Below are positions 56,763 through 64,000 of a stretch of DNA of 64,000 bases, in pieces; position 1 is the first letter of the stretch, and each line of letters begins with the position of its first letter. The position numbers were made by a program, and so were the translations under genes. The stretch spans positions 62,001-126,000 of the forward strand of contig NZ_JAPNLK010000001.1 of NCBI RefSeq assembly GCF_026627505.1, read 5' to 3'. The notes below the pieces were generated by a model that saw nothing but the letters and a program-made list of their open reading frames with translations, did no database searches and was not told the DNA's origin. Origin of the DNA: Streptomyces sp. H27-H5 (GTDB taxonomy: Bacteria > Actinomycetota > Actinomycetes > Streptomycetales > Streptomycetaceae).

Positions 56763-58610
56763 TCAGGTTCCGCGCGGCCCGTTCGTGGCGGAGGACGCGC
56801 CCGCCTGCGCGGTGGCCGGAGCCGCCGGGGCGGACGAGCCCGCCGGTGTCGTCGGCGCGGTCGGCGCACCCGAGGGGGCGGGGCTCTGCGGGGTACAGGT
56901 GACCTCGTCGCGCGGGGTGTAGTGCGTCTTGTACGTCTCCCGCTTGGCCTCCTGGCCGCCCTGCACGAAGACGCGGTCGACGGCGACGTCGAAGCCCTCC
57001 AGCGGAGTCTGCACCTCACAGGTGGAGCCGGAGCCGGTGCGCTTGCCCGGGGGCGTGATCGCGGTGCGCGGGCCCTGGGTGGCGCGTATCTCGTCGTACT
57101 TCTTCGTGCCGAGGAAGCTGATGGTCAGGGAGGTGTCGGTGGACCGGGCCTGGATGTAGATCGCGTGGCCGGAGTCGTTCTTCCAGCGCAGGTCCAGCGT
57201 GCCCCAGGCGACGGTGGCCTCGCGGCCCTCGGGGTAGCGCTCGATGTAGAACGAGTGGGCGCCGTGCTCCAGCGGCTTCACGCCGGCGAAGAACAGGGCG
57301 TTGTACATGGTCGTGGCGACGGCCGAGACGCCACCGCCGGGCGACTTCACGTACTGGCCGTCATTGATCATGATCCCGTCGACGAACCCGTTCTCCTTGG
57401 TGCGTTCGCCGACCGTCTTGTTGAAGCTCCAGGTCTCGCCGGGCATGACGACGGAGCCGTTGATCAGCTGCACGGCCCGGCCGATGTTCGTGGTGCGGTA
57501 GGGCGCGGCGGGGAAGTTGACCGTGAAGGACGACATCTTCTCCTTGATCCCCAGGCGCTGCGCGTCCTCCGCCGTCAGGGCCGGGTGGATCGGGGTCCCG
57601 CTGAGTTCGGCGGTACGAGCGGCGGCGCCGGTGCGGGTCAGCAGCGGTTCGACGGCCGCGCCGAGGGCCTTGTCCGTGACCTTGGTCCCGCTGCGTCCGT
57701 CGGACGCGAGGACCGCCCGGTCGGCGGAGTCGAGCCGGAAGGTGGCGTTGCGCGGCTCGGGAGTGACGGCGTCCACCTGGCGGGCGACCGCGGGGTCGGC
57801 CAGCAGGGACTTGGAGTCGAGCCGGGGCTTGAGGCGGCCCTGGCCGTCGGCCGCGACGTCGAGGTGGCTGCCGAGCACGGCCGGGGATATGGATATCGGC
57901 TTGCCGGCGAGGTTGAGGGTGACCGGACCGGACATCGCGGGTGCGGCGAACTCCCGCAGCGCGCGATCGGTCTCCTGGCGCCCTATGGCCGGGTCCGTCC
58001 GGTCGACGGGGAGGACGACGGGACCGGCCTGCGGTCCCAGGTAGGCGGCGCGCACGGTCTGCGGCACGTCCTCGGTGCGCAGGGCGACGCCGGTGACGGG
58101 CTGGGTGACCCGGGGCTTGCCGTCGCTGAAGGCGATGTCGCCGTCGCGGGCCTTGCGGTCGCCGGCGGCGAGCCGGTCGACCGCGGCGGCGCTCTTGGCG
58201 TCGTCCATGCGGGTCACGGGCTCGACGGCGCGCTCGCGGGTCGGGGCGAAGAGTCGCCCGATGACCGTGAACGGATTGGATCCGGTGTGGGCGGCCTGGT
58301 CGACGGTGGCCCCGGTGTCGAGGGACAGACCGAAGGAGGCGGGGGCGATCCGCTCCGTCCGGTCGCCGATCCGCAGCTCCAGGGGGGCGCTCGCGGCCGG
58401 GCCGAGCGTGCGGTCCAGGGCCGCCGTGGCCTCCGTGCGGCTCATTCCGCCGATGTCGACACCCTGGACGTGTGTGCCGTCGGCGACGGAGTCGCCGGTC
58501 ACGACCAGGGCGGTGGCGTAGAGGCCGCCGAAACCGAGTACGGCGGCCCCGCCCGCCAAGGTCAGGGCGATCCGCAGGTTGCGGGGCGTCCGGCGGTTGT
58601 CACGTCGCAT
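56763..58610 (-). CDS. VanW-family protein with peptidoglycan-binding-like repeats
   Basis: 615 residues from ATG 58610 (GGGAGAG upstream). One N-terminal signal-anchor (NLRIALTLAGGAAVLGFGGLYATALVV), then two PG-binding-4 type domains (DGTHVQGVDIGGMSRTEATAALDRTL; LELRIGDRTERI, APAMSGPVTLNLAGKPISISPAVLG), and the VanW domain (NIGRAVQLINGSVVMPGETWSFNKTVGERTKENGFVDGIMINDGQYVKSPGGGVSAVATTMYNALFFAGV). Tail is Pro/Ala/Thr-rich. YoaR-type cell-wall proteins look the same. Probably acts on or near peptidoglycan; no VanHAX genes nearby. Confidence 0.88.
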   Translation of the reverse strand: MRRDNRRTPRNLRIALTLAGGAAVLGFGGLYATALVVTGDSVADGTHVQGVDIGGMSRTEATAALDRTLGPAASAPLELRIGDRTERIAPASFGLSLDTGATVDQAAHTGSNPFTVIGRLFAPTRERAVEPVTRMDDAKSAAAVDRLAAGDRKARDGDIAFSDGKPRVTQPVTGVALRTEDVPQTVRAAYLGPQAGPVVLPVDRTDPAIGRQETDRALREFAAPAMSGPVTLNLAGKPISISPAVLGSHLDVAADGQGRLKPRLDSKSLLADPAVARQVDAVTPEPRNATFRLDSADRAVLASDGRSGTKVTDKALGAAVEPLLTRTGAAARTAELSGTPIHPALTAEDAQRLGIKEKMSSFTVNFPAAPYRTTNIGRAVQLINGSVVMPGETWSFNKTVGERTKENGFVDGIMINDGQYVKSPGGGVSAVATTMYNALFFAGVKPLEHGAHSFYIERYPEGREATVAWGTLDLRWKNDSGHAIYIQARSTDTSLTISFLGTKKYDEIRATQGPRTAITPPGKRTGSGSTCEVQTPLEGFDVAVDRVFVQGGQEAKRETYKTHYTPRDEVTCTPQSPAPSGAPTAPTTPAGSSAPAAPATAQAGASSATNGPRGT

Positions 58611-58736
58611 GTCTCTCCCGGTGGCCGTGGTTCTGGTACGCGGTGGTCCTGGTACGTCGAAGGGGCGCCTGGCACCCACCCGAGAACCTGAAACGCGCCA
58701 GAACAGTGACCAGCATGAAGGAGATACCTGCCAAAT

Positions 58737-58753
58737 CGGGCAAAATGTGCCCG
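58737..58753. promoter_or_regulatory. Inverted repeat upstream of the VanW gene
   Basis: CGGGCA-AAATG-TGCCCG, 17 bp, in the 269-bp gap between the phospholipase and VanW genes, 127 bp before the VanW ATG. This is the only AT-containing dyad in that gap. Candidate regulator site. Confidence 0.4.
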
Positions 58754-58879
58754 TTCTCACGCTGCCCTGGTCGCCTGGTCCGACGCACGTGGCGGACCTG
58801 CGCGGAACGACGAGGACGGCCGCCCGCGCGTGGTGCGGGGGCGGCCGTACACGGAGCCGGAATCGGTCGGAAGCGCTGG

Positions 58880-60487
58880 TCAGGACGGGCAGACGCCCTG
58901 CTCGTAGTCGACGGTGGCGGTCGCCCGCGAGTACTGCCACTGCGGGCTCAGGAGCTGCTCGGTGAGCTGCCGGGCGGCCGCGGGGCTCTCGACGACGTAC
59001 CCGAAGTCCTGGAGCCACGCCGGGTAGAGGTTCTTCGAGCCGATGTAGAAGGCGGCGTCGTCCACGGAGATCAGCTTGTGGTGCTGCGCGTAGGGCCGGC
59101 CGTCCGCCCAGGTCGCGCCGGGGGCGGCGCGGAAGGTGGCGAGCTGGAGGTTCGAGCACATCGTCGTGCGGGCGGCGGCACGGTCCCCGGTGACCAGCGC
59201 GAGCCGGTCACGGAGCGTGTCGCTGATCTCGGAGAGGGACTTGATCTGCGAGTAGCCGCCGCTGCCCACGGCGCCCCGGTTCGCGGGGTCACTGACCACG
59301 ATGCGCACCTTGACCCCGGCGGCCAGTTTGGCGGCGAGGGCGTCGTAGACGCGGATGTCGTAGCGGGGCAGGGGCGGGCAGGTCGCGTTCAGGTCCTGCT
59401 GGGAGATCTCGATGTGTCGGTTGGCGCCGGAGATCAGCGCGCGCAGCGCGCTCTCCTCCGGATTGACCGTGTCGTAGTCGCGGTCGGCGTTGGTGTTGTC
59501 GTGGAGTCCGACGACGCACTTGGTGTCGGGGGCGGTCGGCAACTGGGGCCGGAACGTCGACGTGGGGTCGTTGCGCATGATGCCGACGCCGAGCCCACCG
59601 ACGGCGAGGGCCGGGACGTCGCCCTGGGGCGCGGGCGCCGCGGCGGGCTTCGGCAGCGAGGGCAGACAGGCGGCGCCGTTGGAGGAGGCGAACCAGACGC
59701 TGGAGATGTTGCCCTTGTTCTGGCAGGTCCAGGACCACAGCTCGTCCAGGTAGCGCCCCGCGGAGGCGGCGGCCGGCCCCTTCAGTGCGAGGTCGACGTC
59801 GGCCACCGGGTGCGTGGTCTCCAGGTAGTCGTCCTTCCAGCTGTTGATCCCACCCGTGATCACCGACTGGCCGTCGACCAGGAGGATCTTGGAGTGGTTC
59901 CAGGAGAAGGCGGTCTTGGAGGTCGTCATGGAAGCGACGTTGAGGTCGACGTTCCGCGCGTCCTCGCCGAGTCGGGCGACGAGTTCGTCCCGGTACTTCG
60001 ACGGCACCACGTTGAGGTGGTAGATCGGGGCGGCGCCGACGAGGATGCGCACCTTGAGCTTGTTGCCCCGCGCGGCCGAGGCCTTCAGACCGGAGACGAG
60101 GGCATCCTGGAAGGCGCCGTTGGGGAAGGGGGCCAGGGTCGATATGTCGACGGTCTGCTTCGCCTGGGCGACGTTCTCGGTCATCTTCGCGAGCAGGCGT
60201 TCGGTACCGGGTCGCCGCGCGCACCCGACGTCACCCCAGCAGCCGGGGGTCTGGAGCAGCCAGTCGCTCCCGCCGGGCGTCGAGGCGTCGAGGGCGTTGC
60301 CGTCGGTGCGTTCCCACACGCGCCCTTCCAGGCCGGGTGAGACCCGCCGGAGTTCCTGCTCGATCGCGTCGAGGTGCGGTGTGGTGGCGGCTGCGGCCGG
60401 CGCGGCGGGCAGGAGCACGAGGAGCGCGGCCGCGACGGCGGCCCGGGGAGCGAGGCGGGCGGACCGCGGAGGCGTGGGGCGGAGCAA
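58880..60487 (-). CDS. Secreted phospholipase D-family enzyme
   Basis: 535 residues from TTG 60487 behind AAGGA. Signal peptide ([21 protein letters not shown]). Two HKD motifs: His198-x-Lys200-x4-Asp205 (HSKILLVD...GGIN) and His469-x-Lys471-x4-Asp476 (HHKLISVD...GSKN), as in Streptomyces PLDs. Several Cys suggest disulfides. Family reaction: hydrolysis or transphosphatidylation of phospholipids outside the cell. Confidence 0.92.
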   Translation of the reverse strand: MLRPTPPRSARLAPRAAVAAALLVLLPAAPAAAATTPHLDAIEQELRRVSPGLEGRVWERTDGNALDASTPGGSDWLLQTPGCWGDVGCARRPGTERLLAKMTENVAQAKQTVDISTLAPFPNGAFQDALVSGLKASAARGNKLKVRILVGAAPIYHLNVVPSKYRDELVARLGEDARNVDLNVASMTTSKTAFSWNHSKILLVDGQSVITGGINSWKDDYLETTHPVADVDLALKGPAAASAGRYLDELWSWTCQNKGNISSVWFASSNGAACLPSLPKPAAAPAPQGDVPALAVGGLGVGIMRNDPTSTFRPQLPTAPDTKCVVGLHDNTNADRDYDTVNPEESALRALISGANRHIEISQQDLNATCPPLPRYDIRVYDALAAKLAAGVKVRIVVSDPANRGAVGSGGYSQIKSLSEISDTLRDRLALVTGDRAAARTTMCSNLQLATFRAAPGATWADGRPYAQHHKLISVDDAAFYIGSKNLYPAWLQDFGYVVESPAAARQLTEQLLSPQWQYSRATATVDYEQGVCPS

Positions 60488-60865
60488 TGTGGGTTCCTTG
60501 CGAGAGGGGTGGCCGTCGCCGCGCCCGACCACGACGGGTCCCGACGGGGCGACTGGCAAGATCAACTCGCGGACGCTATCAGTCCGATAGGCACCGCATT
60601 GGGCACCGGACATCGGATTCAGCCACGGGCTCCCTGCCGTATTTCTGGCGCTGTGTACGCGTTTTGCCGGACCGCTCCGCCCTTGTCCGCGCCGGCACCT
60701 CCCGGCGCCCCGGGGCGCCGCCGCCGTACGGGGAGGGGAACCTTGTCCGCATTCCGCCTGCGCGGCGGCGGGTTCGGCCCGCGCGCGGGCCAGCCCCTGA
60801 ACGGGACGCGCGGCGGGCGCGGCGGGTCGAACGTGTCCCGGCGGACCGGCCCTCGTTGGCCCGGC
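60488..60865. other. Intergenic region before the small secreted protein
   Basis: About 380 bp holding the phospholipase promoter (minus) and the small-protein promoter (plus). A moderately AT-rich patch lies near 60560-60665. No gene or clear promoter elements found. If the small protein starts at the GTG at 60833 this region is 33 bp shorter. Confidence 0.4.
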
Positions 60866-61066
60866 ATGACCTTCGCCGGCCGCATGGCCCTCACCGCCGC
60901 CCTGTCCGTCGCCGCCCTCGGCCTCGGCATGGGCGCCGCCCACGCCGACACCCCACCCGCACCCCTCACTCCACCCACCGCCCTGGACCCGCTGCTGACC
61001 AGCGGTGACCTGGGCCAGACCGCCAATGAGCTGGGCGGACAGCTCGCCGAGAGCCTCAACGACTGA
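60866..61066 (+). CDS. Small secreted protein (66 aa)
   Basis: [66 protein letters not shown]: a signal peptide ending AHA-DT and a ~38-residue mature peptide with a Pro-rich start and an amphipathic helix. No Cys and no chaplin or RdlA motif. GTG 60833 is an alternative start adding 11 basic residues. Many Streptomyces encode similar short exported peptides of unknown role. Confidence 0.62.
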   Translation: MTFAGRMALTAALSVAALGLGMGAAHADTPPAPLTPPTALDPLLTSGDLGQTANELGGQLAESLND

Positions 61067-61183
61067 CCCGGACGACCGACCCCGGTCCTGCCGCGGATCC
61101 AGTCCTGAGGGCCCTGGGGGTACCGACGCCCGGATTCCGCCCCCGGAGCCCGCCGCCCGGAGCCCGCGTCCCGCGACCGCCCA

Positions 61184-61270
61184 CACCGTACGACCCGCGT
61201 TCCCCGCGCACCCCGCGTTCGCGCACCGTACGAACCGCGTCGGAGGCCGGGGGGCGCGGGTCGTACGGTG
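61184..61270. terminator. Hairpin cluster built from three copies of a 16-bp element
   Basis: CACCGTACGACCCGCG at 61184-61199, a one-mismatch direct copy at 61224-61239 and a perfect inverted copy at 61255-61270. The last two form a 16-bp stem with one mismatch and a 15-base loop, 12 bases beyond the minus-strand stop of the formyltransferase gene; they probably terminate both converging transcripts. Confidence 0.65.
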
Positions 61271-61281
61271 CGTGCGGACGA

Positions 61282-61989
61282 CTACGCCGGCAGCGGCGCC
61301 GGGTCCCGGCCGTCGCCCCGTACGGCGGCCACGGCGCGGGCCACCTCCGGGGCGTGCACCGCGAACGGCCCCAGGTCCGTGGCCCGGGCGAACGCGGGAT
61401 GGTCCCGGTGCTCCGACAGCTGCTCCAGTGCGCGCAGGCCGTTGTAGGTCCGCGGTCCGTACGGCCGCACGGTCCCGGCGGGCAGGCCCGATCCGGCGAC
61501 GACCGCCGCGAGCGTCTCCTCGAAGAGGGCCTGGCAGGCCCGGATCCCCCGCAGCATGACCTGATGGTGCCGGTCGTCGGGGCCGATCGGGAAACGCAGG
61601 TCCGCCAGGACCCGCCCGGTGTCTATGCCCGCGTCGACCTCGTGCAGCGTGGCGCCGTACTCGGTGTCGCCGTGCAGCAGGGCGAAGAGGAGCGCGACCG
61701 AGGGCAGACCCCGGTGGCGCGGGAGGAGGCCGTTGTGGATGTTGAGGATCCGCAGGCCCAGGGAGAGGACGGGTGCGCGAAGGATCCGACGGTTGTTCAG
61801 GGACCAGACGATGCCGTCCGTGGAGGCTCGGGCAAGGTCCGCGGCCCGTGTGTTGACGTCGGCGGCGAGGTGCGGGGCGCCCGCGGCGTCCCCCGGGTCC
61901 TCGCAGCAGACGAGGTCGACGGCGTGTCCCCGCGCGGCGGCGTGGGTGACGGCACGTCGTACCAGGGCTCCGTCACCTATGAAGATCAC
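61282..61989 (-). CDS. Formyltransferase family protein (methionyl-tRNA formyltransferase-like), NRPS-linked
   Basis: 235 residues, start GTG 61989 overlapping the NRPS stop (GTGA). Formyl-transferase N-domain: [58 protein letters not shown], with the catalytic Asn-His-Asp set (Asn and His in NIHNGLLP, Asp in [10 protein letters not shown]). It lacks the tRNA-binding C-domain of Fmt. Coupling to an NRPS suggests formylation of an amine such as N5-hydroxyornithine (as in coelichelin-type siderophores) or of the peptide N-terminus. The target is inference. Confidence 0.85.
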   Translation of the reverse strand: MIFIGDGALVRRAVTHAAARGHAVDLVCCEDPGDAAGAPHLAADVNTRAADLARASTDGIVWSLNNRRILRAPVLSLGLRILNIHNGLLPRHRGLPSVALLFALLHGDTEYGATLHEVDAGIDTGRVLADLRFPIGPDDRHHQVMLRGIRACQALFEETLAAVVAGSGLPAGTVRPYGPRTYNGLRALEQLSEHRDHPAFARATDLGPFAVHAPEVARAVAAVRGDGRDPAPLPA

Positions 61990-64000
61990 GCGGGTACCTC
62001 TCTCCGGGCGGCTTCCACGTGGGCGCAGACGTGGTCGAGGGTGACGTCGCGCACGAGGGATTCGAGGCGGCTCATGAACCAGCGCCCCTGGGCCTCGGTG
62101 AGCAGGTCCGAGGAGACGGCGTCGAGCATCTCGACGAGGGCCAGGGAGTCGCCGCCCAGGAGTTGGAACTCCGCGCCCGCCGTGAGGGCCCCCGCGTCCA
62201 CCCCGAGGATCGCCGCCCAGTGACGGGCGACCCGGTCCCGGAGCGCGGTGGGTCCCGCCGTCGCGGGATCCGCCTCCGGCCCGCCCGCCGCGAAGGGGTC
62301 GGGCAGCGCGTCGAGGTCCGCCTTGCCGCTGACCGTGCGGGGGATGTCGGCGACGGTCGTGATCCGCGCCGGGACCAGATGGGCGGGCAGCCGCCGGGCC
62401 AGCTCCGCGCGCAGCACCGCGGCCAGGTCCGGGTCGTCGACCCACTGTGCCCGCGGGGCGCCGGGGTCGTCCGGGGCCGGGGCGGCCACCGGCTCCTCCG
62501 GGGTCGCCGACACCACGTAGGCGCACAGCACCGGCGTGGTCGTGCCGGGGCGGCTGCGCGTGGCCACGACGGCGCGGCTCACCGCGGGGTGTGCCTCCAG
62601 CGCGGCGACGATCTCGGCGGGCTCCACCCGATGCCCGGCGATCTTGAGCCGCCCGTCGGCGCGCCCGGCGAACTCGACCGCCCCGCCCGGCAGTCGGCGC
62701 CCGAGGTCGCCCGTGCGGTAGGAGCGCACGCCGTCGGGGCGGGTGCCGAACGGGGAGGACGTCCCGTCGGGAGGACCGAGGTAGCCGCGGGCCACCTGGA
62801 GGCCGCTGACGACGATCTCACCGGTCCGGCCGTGGTCCTCCTCCCCCGTGCCGATCACCCGGCCGTCCTCGGCCACCAGCTCGACGCGGGTCGTGGGACC
62901 GGCGGTGCCGAGGGGGATGGTGGCCGTCGTCTCGCCGCCGTCCACGACGTGCGCGAGGCAGGCCACGGTGGCCTCGGTGGGTCCGTAGCCGTTGACGATC
63001 CGGCAGTCCGGGCCGAAGACGGCCCGTGCCGAGCGCACGGCGGCGGGCGTCAGCGGCTCGCCGCCGAGCAGCAGGGTGCGTACGGCTGCCCGGTCCGCGA
63101 AGAGCGCGAGGTGCGAGGGGGTGAGCGCGAGGGTGTCGGCGCGGTGGTCGTGCACGAGACGGCGCAGGCTCGCCCGGGAGGGGGCCTCGGGGGCGAGCAC
63201 GGTGGTCGCGCCGGCGGCCGGCGGCAGGAACAACGCGAAACACGAGATGTCGAAGGCGTAGGAGGAGGCGAAACCGAAGCGGGTGTCCTCGTCGACCCGG
63301 CACATGTCGGTCATCCACCGGACGAAGCCCGTCAGGCCGCCGTGCTCGATCCGCACCCCCTTGGGACGCCCGGAGGAACCGGATGTGTGCATGACGTACG
63401 CCAGATCCCCGGGCCCGGGAGCCGGGGGCAGTTCCCCGCCCGGCGCGCCGGGAGCGTCGAGGACGTCCTCGGTCAGGATCACCGGGCACGGTACGGACAC
63501 CGTCAGCGCGTCGGCGAGGTGGCGCTGGGTCAGGCAGAGCCGGGCGCCGCACTCCTGGAGGACTTCCTTGATCCGCTCACCGGGGTGGGCGGGGTCGAGG
63601 GGCACGTAGGCGGCGCCCGCCTTCAGGATGCCCCAGAGGGCGGTGACGCCCGCCGGCGACCGGTCCACGATCAGTCCGACGAGGTCCTCGCGGACGACGC
63701 CGCGGTCGGCCAGTTCGCGGGCGACGGCGTCGGAGCGGCGATCGAGTTCCGCGTACGTGACCTCTCCCTCGGGCCCGTCGAGGGCGACCGCGTGGGGTGC
63801 CCGGGCGGCCTGCGCGCGGAACAGGTCGACCACGGTGGTCCCCGTGGCCCCGGTGGTGGGCGGGACCGGTCGGGGCGGGAAGGTGGTGGACGGGACGGTC
63901 GGGGACGACGGCTCGGGCGTGGGTGCGAGACGGGCCAGGGCCCGGTCCAGGAAGCGTTCCGCGCGGGTCGCGAGATCGGGGCCGCCCCGTACCCCCATCG
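61986..64000 (-). CDS. Nonribosomal peptide synthetase: adenylation and carrier domains (partial or near-complete, upstream end at window edge)
   Basis: At least 670 residues; an ATG exists at 63998 but the true start may be beyond the window. Adenylation core motifs: TYAELDRRSDAVA (A1/2 region), HTSGSSGRPKGVRIEH (A3), SYAFDISCF (A4, with the Asp that pairs with the amino group), NGYGPTEATV (A5), YRTGDLGRRLPGGAVEFAGRADGRLKIAGHRVEPAEI (A7/A8) and TVSGKADLDAL (A10 Lys). A carrier domain follows with LLGGDSLALVEM, the Ser that receives phosphopantetheine. About 30 residues remain after it; there is no thioesterase or condensation domain in view. Selects an alpha-amino acid, identity not readable here. 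Confidence 0.9.
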   Translation of the reverse strand, partial: MGVRGGPDLATRAERFLDRALARLAPTPEPSSPTVPSTTFPPRPVPPTTGATGTTVVDLFRAQAARAPHAVALDGPEGEVTYAELDRRSDAVARELADRGVVREDLVGLIVDRSPAGVTALWGILKAGAAYVPLDPAHPGERIKEVLQECGARLCLTQRHLADALTVSVPCPVILTEDVLDAPGAPGGELPPAPGPGDLAYVMHTSGSSGRPKGVRIEHGGLTGFVRWMTDMCRVDEDTRFGFASSYAFDISCFALFLPPAAGATTVLAPEAPSRASLRRLVHDHRADTLALTPSHLALFADRAAVRTLLLGGEPLTPAAVRSARAVFGPDCRIVNGYGPTEATVACLAHVVDGGETTATIPLGTAGPTTRVELVAEDGRVIGTGEEDHGRTGEIVVSGLQVARGYLGPPDGTSSPFGTRPDGVRSYRTGDLGRRLPGGAVEFAGRADGRLKIAGHRVEPAEIVAALEAHPAVSRAVVATRSRPGTTTPVLCAYVVSATPEEPVAAPAPDDPGAPRAQWVDDPDLAAVLRAELARRLPAHLVPARITTVADIPRTVSGKADLDALPDPFAAGGPEADPATAGPTALRDRVARHWAAILGVDAGALTAGAEFQLLGGDSLALVEMLDAVSSDLLTEAQGRWFMSRLESLVRDVTLDHVCAHVEAARREVPA

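Noticed and set aside
58715..58790. Small plus-strand peptide starting ATGAAGGAGATACC
   Set aside because: No ribosome binding site or conserved features; it lies in the promoter region of the VanW gene and the codon pattern is not protein-like.

Overview
The window reads as a stretch of a Streptomyces-type (high-GC actinomycete) chromosome. Base composition is very GC-rich, genes often start with GTG or TTG behind purine-rich ribosome binding sites, and many gene pairs overlap by 1-4 bases. The gene families also fit: MmyB-type regulators, ECF sigma factors with zinc anti-sigma partners, the ~480-residue GapDH form, VanW and galactose-oxidase-like secreted proteins, a three-component P450 system and an NRPS at the right edge. 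I see no rRNA, tRNA, CRISPR array, insertion sequence or prophage. Coding capacity is dense except around 3.7-5.6 kb and 7.05-7.7 kb.

Layout. 0-1.5 kb: end of a glycine betaine/choline-type ABC importer (permease and lipoprotein), closed by a strong hairpin. 1.5-4.5 kb: EF-hand protein, secreted six-repeat NHL protein, MerR regulator, small membrane protein. 4.6-5.6 kb: a gene graveyard with remnants of an aminoglycoside-phosphotransferase-like gene and a Ser/Thr kinase. 5.5-10.2 kb: an extra MurE-like ligase facing an MHS-type transporter coupled to anmK. 10.3-14.6 kb: drug-type MFS pump divergent from an MmyB regulator, lipoate ligase, YbaK-type deacylase. 14.8-17.7 kb: SGNH hydrolase, then a coupled membrane protein / XRE regulator / MDR oxidoreductase operon with a clear promoter-operator. 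17.7-23.3 kb: trypsin-like protease, GapDH, and a damaged hydrolase operon containing an in-frame isochorismatase/chloroperoxidase chimera and a truncated amidohydrolase. 23.5-29.6 kb: heme A synthase, small proteins, a copper-radical oxidase, and a VWA plus membrane-anchored pair. 29.7-34.6 kb: GntR/YtrA-type regulator with an ABC-2 exporter, divergent from a metal ABC importer. 34.7-39.6 kb: CoA ligase, double CaiB-type CoA-transferase and acyl-CoA dehydrogenase, a trio resembling the carnitine genes caiC/B/A. 39.7-48.4 kb: MFS plus GH88-like hydrolase, Met/His-rich membrane protein, ECF sigma factor, SDR, VOC protein, STAS protein, small proteins, Gfo/Idh/MocA oxidoreductase. 48.6-54.5 kb: methyltransferase, P450, ferredoxin reductase, ferredoxin, membrane protein and polyprenyl synthase, all on one strand. 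54.6-61 kb: SigK/RskA-like pair, a Trp/His-repeat secreted protein, VanW protein, phospholipase D, small secreted protein. 61.3-64 kb: formyltransferase and NRPS adenylation-carrier protein, cut by the window end.

The most interesting parts are the enzyme chimera at 22.3-23.3 kb, the polyprenyl synthase/P450 strand at 48.6-54.5 kb, the formyltransferase-NRPS edge (possibly a hydroxamate siderophore or formylated peptide locus), the Cai-like trio, and two operator-promoter structures that can be read almost base by base (about 16.0 and 32.15 kb). Function calls come from motifs and family resemblance recognised by eye; no database search was run.
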